Origin: Bacteroidales bacterium | GTDB taxonomy: Bacteria; Bacteroidota; Bacteroidia; Bacteroidales; UBA10428 | Reading direction: 5' to 3' | DNA: 32,238 bases | Assembly (NCBI GenBank): GCA_016935435.1 | Contig: JAFGQZ010000033.1 | Location: 1 to 32,238, forward strand | Shown here: positions 26,350 through 32,210 of the stretch, piece by piece | Layout of the letters: each line of letters opens with the position of its first letter | How positions within the stretch are numbered: position 1 is the stretch's first letter | Made by a program: the position numbers and the translations under genes | The notes under the pieces: generated by a model | What the model was told of the DNA's origin: nothing | Seen by the model: only the letters and a program-made list of their open reading frames with translations | The model's database searches: none

Positions 26350-27402
26350 TTATACAAAGCGTCCAGTAATTTTAGCGTTTGCAATTCTTTGTTCTATGCT
26401 TAATGATTTAATAGTTGCTTCACCTTGTAAAACTGGAATATCTTCACATGTTTGATACAAGGCATTATCTGGATTTATAGCTGTATTTAAATTTTTATTA
26501 TAATTATTTTCAACAAACTCAACCAGGTCATCAAAATAATTGTGTCCGGTTACATCTATAATTTTTTCACCCGGATTTGAGTTTATTTCTATTGCATAAA
26601 TGATAGTTTTCCCTTCACTATCTTTTATTTTCATAACGTCACAACCTGCAAAATTTAAACCTGGTATTGATTGAGCCATTTTCAAACAAATATTTTGTGT
26701 TTCCTGGTCTGCATCAATTTTCCTTGCTATGCCACTTAAACTTACGTTAGCTCTAATATCGCTTTTGGGTGCTTGCCTTTCCATACTGCAAACCACTTTA
26801 TCATTCACAACTATGTGCCTTTCGTCTTTACCGCCATTATCAATAAACTCCTGGAGAATTATTTTAACTCCTTTCCTGTAATAACTTTCCAGGGTCATAT
26901 TTGTTTGCATTGGACTTTCAAGAATAATTATCCCCGCACCCTTAGAACCCGTAATCTCTTTTAAAATTATTGGCAGCTTTCCTAGTTTTTCAATCATAAA
27001 TTTCATGTTTCTAGGACTAAAAGCATACCATTGTTTAGGAACCCTTATTCCTGTTTGTGAAAATTTTTGAGAAGCTTTAAACTTATCCGCACAATTATTG
27101 ATAGCAGATCCGCTTTGAACACAAAATATACCCAGGTTCTTTTGAAGGTGTTCAATTATGTTTGTTGCATAATCTCTGTTGCTTCCAATTCGAGTAATAC
27201 AAGCGTCAATATCTTTAATTTTTATTCGACTACCTTCCACATCATCATATATCGCATCCCAGCCGTTAACACTATCCGAAATATAAAGATTAAAATCTGT
27301 TGGGTCTTTAAGAATTGGGTTGTGCCCTCTGTTGCGACAAGTTGCAACAAGTTTGTTTTGGTTAGTTCCTGAAAGTATCAGAATGTTTAAACTCTTTTTC
27401 AT
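26350..27402 (-). CDS. RimK-like ATP-grasp ligase
   Basis: This 350-aa protein of the ATP-grasp superfamily joins a carboxylate to an amine with ATP through an acyl-phosphate. The order matches RimK-type enzymes: N-terminal domain (1-105), nucleotide-binding lysines near K108 and K148 (LPIILKEITG), flexible loop GSKGAG (152-157), LQEFI hinge (183-187), and metal-binding residues D255, E272 and N274 in GCDVMKI and EINSNPGEK. RimK adds glutamates to ribosomal protein S6; other members modify peptides or cofactors. The substrate here is unknown. It begins 11 bp after the stop of a 51-aa ribbon-helix-helix gene and ends before a terminator, so the two form a short operon inside the element. Such an enzyme is unusual cargo for a compact element. 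Confidence 0.85.
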   Translation of the reverse strand: MKKSLNILILSGTNQNKLVATCRNRGHNPILKDPTDFNLYISDSVNGWDAIYDDVEGSRIKIKDIDACITRIGSNRDYATNIIEHLQKNLGIFCVQSGSAINNCADKFKASQKFSQTGIRVPKQWYAFSPRNMKFMIEKLGKLPIILKEITGSKGAGIIILESPMQTNMTLESYYRKGVKIILQEFIDNGGKDERHIVVNDKVVCSMERQAPKSDIRANVSLSGIARKIDADQETQNICLKMAQSIPGLNFAGCDVMKIKDSEGKTIIYAIEINSNPGEKIIDVTGHNYFDDLVEFVENNYNKNLNTAINPDNALYQTCEDIPVLQGEATIKSLSIEQRIANAKITGRFV

Positions 27403-27413
27403 CGTTTGTGGTT

Positions 27414-27569
27414 TTATTTGTTTTTTATTTTTATTAAAAGCTCTTTTGAAAATTCTCTGAAAATTTCACTTTTAGAAATATTTCTATCTAAACAGTAACT
27501 ATTAAAACTGTTTTTATCATTCTCATCTAATCGAAATGATATTATAGTATTAAGTGATTGTTTTTTCAT
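27414..27569 (-). CDS. 51-aa ribbon-helix-helix DNA-binding protein
   Basis: The frame from ATG 27569 to TAA 27414 is intact. The N-terminal segment LNTIISFRLDEND is a typical RHH beta strand with alternating residues, followed by helix A (NSFNSYCLDRN), the turn ISKSE and helix B (IFREFSKELLIKI), the layout of CopG/MetJ-type repressors. It lies 11 bp upstream of the ATP-grasp gene and 10 bp downstream of a 20-bp perfect palindrome, suggesting autoregulation of the pair (inference). It could alternatively be an antitoxin-like protein, but the partner is not toxin-like. Confidence 0.72.
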   Translation of the reverse strand: MKKQSLNTIISFRLDENDKNSFNSYCLDRNISKSEIFREFSKELLIKIKNK

Positions 27570-27579
27570 CTTGTTTTTA

Positions 27580-27599
27580 TTGTAAACATATGTTTACAA
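27580..27599. promoter_or_regulatory. 20-bp perfect palindrome, probable operator
   Basis: TTGTAAACATATGTTTACAA is a perfect palindrome centred 20 bp before the start codon of the RHH gene (27569). The position in the leader/promoter region of a gene for a dimeric RHH protein makes it a likely autoregulatory binding site. Confidence 0.7.
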
Positions 27600-27649
27600 C
27601 TTTAAATCATAAAGGACACTTTTTTATATATCTGAATATCAATATTTTA

Positions 27650-27680
27650 TTTGGAGATAATGATTTTTTTTGTATATTTG
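27650..27680 (+). promoter_or_regulatory. near-consensus Bacteroidota promoter directed at the invertible-looking segment
   Basis: TTTG at 27650-27653 and TATATTTG at 27673-27680 are separated by exactly 19 bp, the best -33/-7 match in the window. Initiation about 7 nt downstream would start the message near 27687, just before ATG 27694, so it would be almost leaderless. It points right, into the 15-bp inverted repeat at 27740. Confidence 0.65.
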
Positions 27681-27693
27681 AATCAGAAATAAG

Positions 27694-27837
27694 ATGCCCT
27701 CGATATCGTGCGAACGGTTCGGGGGTATTTCTTTTTCAGGTCGAAATAAGATGACCGCTTTTTTTAATTGTATAAAGTTTCTCTTTTGTCTGCCTATCAT
27801 AAACATTCATAAAAACCCATCCAGGAAATTTTTTTGA
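27694..27837 (+). CDS. 47-aa promoter-proximal reading frame crossing the left inverted repeat
   Basis: ATG 27694 follows the strong promoter by 14 bp. The frame runs MPSISCERFGGISFSGRNKM (residues 1-20) through the left repeat arm, then continues antisense to the 71-aa ORF and stops at 27835-27837. No family is recognised. The first 20 codons matter most: in the opposite orientation of the repeat-bounded segment they would fuse in frame with the 71-aa ORF. In the present orientation the product may be a non-functional read-out. Confidence 0.3.
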   Translation: MPSISCERFGGISFSGRNKMTAFFNCIKFLFCLPIINIHKNPSRKFF

Positions 27838-27951
27838 AATAAAATCTCTGAATCGGTCTATCCTATGCACCTTCCTATACTTTACAAAACCATAGTTCCC
27901 GATGGTTTTATTACCAGTAAAAACGATAATGTTATAAATTCTTTGACTCAT
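27736..27951 (-). CDS. 71-aa protein encoded inside the inverted-repeat-bounded segment
   Basis: The ORF starts with an ATG lying inside the right repeat arm and ends just past the left arm. Its C-terminal residues HLIST are encoded by the left arm. The protein is basic with mixed strand/helix character (YGFVKYRKVHRIDRFRDF, then FPGWVFMNVYDRQTKEKL), which looks like a real small protein rather than a shadow. I do not recognise the family. No good promoter precedes it on the minus strand in the current orientation. Confidence 0.5.
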   Translation of the reverse strand: MSQRIYNIIVFTGNKTIGNYGFVKYRKVHRIDRFRDFISKKFPGWVFMNVYDRQTKEKLYTIKKSGHLIST

Positions 27952-27962
27952 CTTATTTCGAC
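27740..27962. repeat. segment bounded by a perfect 15-bp inverted repeat, candidate invertible DNA
   Basis: Left arm GTCGAAATAAGATGA (27740-27754) and right arm TCATCTTATTTCGAC (27948-27962) are perfect reverse complements, separated by 193 bp. The match ends sharply on both sides. A third, direct copy of the core GAAATAAGATG lies at 27686-27696. The arms are too far apart for a terminator. Each arm reads ...AAG-ATG into the segment, so either orientation offers a start codon at the arm. The tyrosine recombinase in the same element is a candidate catalyst. Confidence 0.6.
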
Positions 27963-28142
27963 TTTTTAAATAATTTTGATTAAACTAGGCAACTATCATG
28001 TTTTCAGTTAGTTCGTTGGTTTAGTTTAAAAAATCTCTATACATAATATCCAAACTAAACTAGATTAATGTAATAATTATATAAATAATAGATATTGTGA
28101 TATTTGAATCGGTTTAGTTTATTTAAACCAATAAACTAAACC
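27963..28142. repeat. iteron-like cluster of GGTTTAGTTTA repeats in both orientations
   Basis: Copies of GGTTTAGTTTA or its core occur at 28018-28028 (+), 28050-28062 (-), 28111-28122 (+) and 28131-28142 (-), with weaker ones at 27979-27988 and 28143-28152. The pair 28111-28122/28131-28142 is a perfect 12-bp inverted repeat with an 8-nt spacer. The stretch is very A+T-rich and directly follows the RepA-like ATPase gene. It could be a replication origin, a recombinase or regulator binding region, or in part the terminator of the ATPase operon. Confidence 0.55.
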
Positions 28143-28143
28143 A

Positions 28144-29181
28144 TTAAACTGGGAAATTTGGTTTCCATATTTTCAAGTTCTCGTCGTTATAAATATAACT
28201 CCCCTTTAACCTGTCTTTTAGTAAGTCTTTGATTTTGTTGGTTCCAAAGGAAACATTATAGATTTCAGATAGGGCTGTTTTTGTTAATGTTACGAGCTGC
28301 TCATATCTTAAATGTTTATCTTTTGAAAATATGAACTTGGTAATTGCAATTAATTGAGCTTCAGACAACTTATCAATAGAAATATTTTCGCTTGCAGCAT
28401 CAAATTTACATTCTGTAAACTCTGGTATATATCCATCCAAAGTATAGGAAAATGGAACAAACTCCTTATGTCTAGTATATTTAGGTTCTACAATAGTACT
28501 CCTTATACCTCCTTCAAACAGTTTTTGAAGGGCTATAACTGTTTCTGATTTATTAATTAGTTCGGTTCCAATATGTCCCCTCGCATTAGCATCACCTTTA
28601 TTTTGGTGCAAAACATTTAGAATATGTATGCTTTTTGTTTCAGTCCACTTCAGCAGTAAATCTGCAATTTCAGTTGCTTCCCTTTCGTCGTTAATGGAAG
28701 AAACTAAGTCCCTAATACCGTCAATTATTACAAAACCTAAATTTTGATAATAGTTAATTGCAGTATCTATTATTTTTTTTCTTAGGTCTTTATTATATTC
28801 TCTTATTGATAGATAGATGAGATTTTCGGGGTGTTTGTTTTCATCTCCCAGTATTTTGCAAATTAATTTCATGATTTTTACGCATTCTGGCTTTCCTTGC
28901 TCTGTGTCAAACCAAAGAATATATCTTTTATCGTTTGGAATGGCCGGTCTGAAATTTAATATTTTCATGATGCTTAATAAGGCAGTTACAACAAGGGCAA
29001 TAAAAGTGGTTTTACCAACTTTCGGTGGTGCAATTAATGTAGAAATATTTCCGAAAGAAAAGACAGGAACAGTATCATTTTCACTTTCCATATATAAACA
29101 AACCGGAGCCGTCTTAAATACATGATTAACAGTAATTATACTATTTTCTACCAACTTTAAAATTTCACTTTCGCTTGTCAT
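28144..29181 (-). CDS. RepA-like / AAA ATPase of mobile elements
   Basis: This 345-aa RecA-fold ATPase has Walker A APPKVGKTT (51-59), Walker B FVIIDGIRD (150-158) and a sensor-like HQNKGDANARGHIGTE block (about 190-205), typical of hexameric RepA/KaiC-like helicases found in plasmids and integrated elements. The C-terminal ~90 residues are helical and may be a winged-helix DNA-binding part. It is the last gene of the operon after the excisionase-type HTH gene (8 bp apart). A role in replication of the excised element is inferred from family and context. Confidence 0.82.
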   Translation of the reverse strand: MTSESEILKLVENSIITVNHVFKTAPVCLYMESENDTVPVFSFGNISTLIAPPKVGKTTFIALVVTALLSIMKILNFRPAIPNDKRYILWFDTEQGKPECVKIMKLICKILGDENKHPENLIYLSIREYNKDLRKKIIDTAINYYQNLGFVIIDGIRDLVSSINDEREATEIADLLLKWTETKSIHILNVLHQNKGDANARGHIGTELINKSETVIALQKLFEGGIRSTIVEPKYTRHKEFVPFSYTLDGYIPEFTECKFDAASENISIDKLSEAQLIAITKFIFSKDKHLRYEQLVTLTKTALSEIYNVSFGTNKIKDLLKDRLKGSYIYNDENLKIWKPNFPV

Positions 29182-29189
29182 AAAGTTGT

Positions 29190-29498
29190 TTATTTGAAAT
29201 TAAAATCGGTTAAACTTGGAATTGTACCACCATTTAAGTAAGCATACAAATCACCTTTCTTAAAATATACTCTACGGCCTCGTTTACTTTTTGGTATTAT
29301 ATTTTTGCATGATAAGGCGTAAAGTGTACCCCTGGGCATATCTCTTAAAATTTTTTGAGCCTCTTTAAAGTTTACCCATTCATTGTCGGTTTCTTCGGGT
29401 CTTTTGAAATTTGCTTTTAAAGCTTTTTCAATACTCTCGCTTATGATAGGTATCATAACCTCTTTAAGCAAGTCTTTTAATTCTGACTTGTTTATCAT
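29190..29498 (-). CDS. excisionase-type helix-turn-helix protein
   Basis: This 102-aa protein has a MerR-like/HTH_17 domain at about residues 40-95: NEWVNFKEAQKILRDMPRGTLYAL followed by a basic wing segment (KSKRGRRVYFKKGDLYAYL). Such proteins act as Xis or element regulators. It lies 5 bp after the 57-aa RHH-like gene and 8 bp before the ATPase gene. The N-terminal ~35 residues look like a coiled helix. Confidence 0.85.
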   Translation of the reverse strand: MINKSELKDLLKEVMIPIISESIEKALKANFKRPEETDNEWVNFKEAQKILRDMPRGTLYALSCKNIIPKSKRGRRVYFKKGDLYAYLNGGTIPSLTDFNFK

Positions 29499-29503
29499 AA
29501 GAT

Positions 29504-29677
29504 TTAGTTTTTGATATCAGGTAAAATAGAATTGAGAGCAAACCGGACAAAACCAGTTAGTGTGGTTTTGTTGTTAGTGCAAAATACTTTTATTGTATTG
29601 TGCTCTGTTTGAGAAATTTTAATAGTTAATGTTTTACTGCGCTTTTCAGTTGTAGGAATACTTACTTTCGTTTTCAT
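29504..29677 (-). CDS. 57-aa ribbon-helix-helix-like small protein
   Basis: The frame from ATG 29677 to TAA 29504 is intact and is the first gene of the HTH-ATPase operon. The middle TLTIKISQTEHNTIKVF looks like an RHH strand and first helix, followed by a second helix (TTLTGFVRFALNSIL). This resembles small MobC-type accessory or plasmid regulator proteins. The assignment is by pattern only; it could be a relaxosome-type accessory protein or a repressor of the operon. Confidence 0.65.
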   Translation of the reverse strand: MKTKVSIPTTEKRSKTLTIKISQTEHNTIKVFCTNNKTTLTGFVRFALNSILPDIKN

Positions 29678-29699
29678 AGTTGTATATATTTAACTACGA

Positions 29700-29728
29700 C
29701 AAAAATAGTACCCCCAACAATCACCAAA
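29700..29728 (-). promoter_or_regulatory. candidate promoter of the RHH-HTH-ATPase operon
   Basis: On the minus strand TTTG (29725-29728) is followed after 17 bp by TATTTTTG (29700-29707), a TAnnTTTG match. The spacing is a little short of the usual 19-21. The start codon is at 29677. A weak inverted repeat TAGTT/AACTA (29677-29681 with 29692-29696) overlaps the expected start site. Confidence 0.5.
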
Positions 29729-29843
29729 AAGGACAAATCCGGTGCTGTAATTAATTAAATGTCAGTCATTTAGATTAATAAATAAACCAAATAATTGTAA
29801 ATAATTGATAAATAAACGTTTAAGTGTCCCAAAAAATGACGTT

Positions 29844-30719
29844 TTATTTTTTAATTGGCTCTTTAAAATATTCACGCTTATCTTTAAGCTTTCTTATGTG
29901 TTCAAATTTTCTAAAGATTTCTTCAGCTTTTAAGGAATTAACAATTCTTTGGATTGTACTTTTGCTTGTATTAAACTCAATTGCTAACTTTCGATAACTA
30001 GCTTCTTCCTTCCAATATTTTTTATATATTGATATAATTTGTTGATTTTCAAAGTGGATAAATGGTTTATATGTCATTCTCTGAAATTCATCTTGGTGGC
30101 GTATTGAAATTTTAAATTCTCGTTTGTCTGGAATATTATTATTTAACCCAAACCCATTTCTATATATATTTCTAATAAAGTTATCTTTAGAGTAATCTTC
30201 ATCTTTAATTGTATAGAGCCAATAAAATGCATCAACACATTGTTTAATGGTTTTATATTTCTCTCTACATAAAAAATCAATTATAGAAATTGCAAAAAGC
30301 GAAAATTCGTAGTTTGTTTTTTTAACAAAATCTTTTAATGCTTTTTGTTGCTCAATTATAGAATGTTTTTCTTTAGAATAAGTATCGGGAAGATTGTATT
30401 TTAATAATTGATAGCCCTTAATCCTGTAATCATTTATATAATTATCAACTTTCATTGTTTTTGAACAAAGTTTGAGGTTGTATTTGGGGTTTTCCCTTAT
30501 GTCAGTATTCAAGAATTTACTAGAACTTTGCTTAACCAAATAAGAACTATCAAATAAATCATACACAAATAAAAGCTTTTCCCTAAATAAATCAGTTTTA
30601 AAAAAAATAGTTTCATCTATCCTATCATTATTATAATAGTGTTTAAAACCACTTTGTGTTGTTAATAGTACTTTAGCGATATGAGGCTTAAAAGGTAATA
30701 TCCTAACAATATGCTTCAT
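29844..30719 (-). CDS. element protein with C-terminal helix-turn-helix
   Basis: This 291-aa protein is of unknown family. The region about 224-265 (QQIISIYKKYWKEEASYRKLAIEFNTSKSTIQRI) has the pattern of a homeodomain-like HTH, so DNA binding is likely. The N-terminal two thirds are Lys/Tyr/Asn-rich without known motifs. Its ATG overlaps the integrase stop by 4 bp (ATGA type), so it is translationally coupled to the recombinase and probably works with it, for instance in regulation or directionality (inference). Confidence 0.7.
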   Translation of the reverse strand: MKHIVRILPFKPHIAKVLLTTQSGFKHYYNNDRIDETIFFKTDLFREKLLFVYDLFDSSYLVKQSSSKFLNTDIRENPKYNLKLCSKTMKVDNYINDYRIKGYQLLKYNLPDTYSKEKHSIIEQQKALKDFVKKTNYEFSLFAISIIDFLCREKYKTIKQCVDAFYWLYTIKDEDYSKDNFIRNIYRNGFGLNNNIPDKREFKISIRHQDEFQRMTYKPFIHFENQQIISIYKKYWKEEASYRKLAIEFNTSKSTIQRIVNSLKAEEIFRKFEHIRKLKDKREYFKEPIKK

Positions 30720-31930
30720 AAAATATTCTTATTTGCCTCGTCCAATACCTCATTATCAAAAGAATCCAAATATACTTGCGTGGTTCTTTCGCTATCGTGA
30801 CCAAGTCCAGCGCTAATAATTGAAGTTGAAACCCCGCTTTTTTTCATTATGGTTGCCCAGGAATGACGGGCAACGTATGTGGTTAAATTTAGGTTTGGTT
30901 CATCAAGCCCTGGCAGCTCTTTTAGGTTTTTATTTACTTGCCCTATAATTTTATGAATACGGTTTCTTATACTTGTTTCTGTTATATGGCCTTCGTTCAA
31001 TATTGGAAAAATATAGCCCTGATCACCCTGGTAATATTTTTCTTTGTAGTAGTCTAATATTTTTATTGCTGGCTCTAAAAGCTTAATTCCATATATTTTA
31101 CCCGTCTTTTCTCTCTTATAGTGCAGCCTGTTATCGATAATATTGTTCCATTTTAACCGGGCCAGGTCCGTAAAGTTTAACCCCATATTATAATAACTGA
31201 ATAAGAAATAATTTCGTGCATGTATATATTTAACCTCAGAAAGACTTAACCCTGCAATTTTTTGAATAATAGTTTTGTTTAATGCTCTTTTAGCCGTTTT
31301 AGTATTTAAGTCTGATATTTTGTACTGTGTAAAAGGATAGCTGTCTTGTTTGCAATATCCTTCTTTGATTGCTGAGTTATAAACAGCCCTGAGCGTTCGC
31401 ATATAATATGAAATTGCCGTTTCCTTTGCGTTATGTTCTCTAAAATAACTTTCGTAACGCTTCAGAAACGAATAATTAATATCAGTAAAATAAAAATCGC
31501 TTTCGTTATTAAATTTTTTAAGTGAGCGTTTAGAATCGTTATAAACCTTAGCATTACCAAGTTTTTTTGTTTTCTTGAATTGTTCAATTAATTCATCATG
31601 ATATTTTAAGACTGTTATTGTAGTCTTTTGCCCTGTAAGTATCTTTGTTATTTCTTCCAGGGTATATTCTTTCTTTTCCTCTTCATATTTTAATATAAGT
31701 CTTTCTGCATCGTTTATTTTGGTTCTAATTAATAAATTAATTCGTTTTGCGTTAGGGTGTTCTTTTTTTACTTTGTTGTCCTTGTTGTTATCGTCCCAAA
31801 GTTCAGGATCGCAATTATGGCCAATAGATATAAGTTTTCGCTTTCTATCTTTAATAATTCTTAGTACAATAGGATTTTCACCCGTTTTTAGCTTTTTCCA
31901 TGTTAGCAGCATTACTTTAATACTAGCCAT
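30716..31930 (-). CDS. tyrosine recombinase / integrase (Bacteroidota type)
   Basis: This 404-aa recombinase has an N-terminal arm-binding domain (residues ~1-85, beginning SIKVMLLTWKKLKTGENPIVLR) and a SAM-like core-binding domain (about 105-205). The catalytic domain has arginine in FTDLARLKW (about 265), lysine in HYKREKTGK, R355 in YVARHSWAT, H378 in GLGHDSE and nucleophile Y387 in QVYLDSF. The usual HxxR histidine is replaced by tyrosine (YVAR), a variant also seen in Bacteroides DNA invertases and integrases as far as I recall. It is co-transcribed with the preceding 76-aa gene (4 bp gap) and the following HTH gene (4 bp overlap). It is the probable integrase and a candidate for inversion of the segment at 27740-27962. 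Confidence 0.93.
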   Translation of the reverse strand: MASIKVMLLTWKKLKTGENPIVLRIIKDRKRKLISIGHNCDPELWDDNNKDNKVKKEHPNAKRINLLIRTKINDAERLILKYEEEKKEYTLEEITKILTGQKTTITVLKYHDELIEQFKKTKKLGNAKVYNDSKRSLKKFNNESDFYFTDINYSFLKRYESYFREHNAKETAISYYMRTLRAVYNSAIKEGYCKQDSYPFTQYKISDLNTKTAKRALNKTIIQKIAGLSLSEVKYIHARNYFLFSYYNMGLNFTDLARLKWNNIIDNRLHYKREKTGKIYGIKLLEPAIKILDYYKEKYYQGDQGYIFPILNEGHITETSIRNRIHKIIGQVNKNLKELPGLDEPNLNLTTYVARHSWATIMKKSGVSTSIISAGLGHDSERTTQVYLDSFDNEVLDEANKNIL

Positions 31931-31934
31931 ATAT

Positions 31935-32165
31935 TTAAGCCTCTAAATAATTAATATTGATTAATTTCTCTAATCCATTTAATAAAAAGGATTTTTCCGG
32001 TAATTCTATATTGCTTCTTTTAATAAGTTGTTTAGCCTTATCAATGAAGTTCAATAGTTCATTGCTTGTATTGTGTATTAATAGTTGTTGAACCTGGTTA
32101 CCAATATTCTCAAATTGGTTATTATTGCCACAAACATTAATATTAATTTGTATAAATTTTTCCAT
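31935..32165 (-). CDS. 76-aa protein upstream of the integrase, unknown function
   Basis: ATG 32165 is preferred to the in-frame ATG at 32201 because the longer form would start within the repeat cluster at 32180-32210, which looks like a promoter/operator. The product begins MEKFIQININVCGNN and continues as a mostly helical small protein (NELLNFIDKAKQLIKRSN). No known motif is seen. It ends 4 bp before the integrase start, so the two are co-translated. A regulatory or accessory role is inferred from position. Confidence 0.55.
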   Translation of the reverse strand: MEKFIQININVCGNNNQFENIGNQVQQLLIHNTSNELLNFIDKAKQLIKRSNIELPEKSFLLNGLEKLININYLEA

Positions 32166-32179
32166 TTGCTTATATATAA

Positions 32180-32210
32180 ATGTTGCAACGGGGTGCAACA
32201 TGGTTGCAAC
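32180..32210. promoter_or_regulatory. TTGCAAC repeat cluster, probable operator or att-like site
   Basis: ATGTTGCA (32180-32187) and TGCAACAT (32194-32201) form a perfect 8-bp inverted repeat with a 6-nt spacer, followed by the self-complementary GTTGCAAC (32203-32210). The cluster lies 15 bp before the 76-aa gene that leads the integrase operon. A similar sequence occurs in the terminator beside the tRNA (26033-26049). Confidence 0.55.

Noticed and set aside
27554..27754. 66-codon plus-strand frame over the RHH promoter region
   Set aside because: It begins inside the RHH gene on the opposite strand and covers the palindrome and promoter. The product has no plausible protein features.
29740..29843. 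AT-rich direct repeats (ATAAATAAAC, AATAATTG) between the two element operons
   Set aside because: The units are short and very A+T-rich; chance similarity is likely, and the GGTTTAGTTTA cluster is a better origin candidate.
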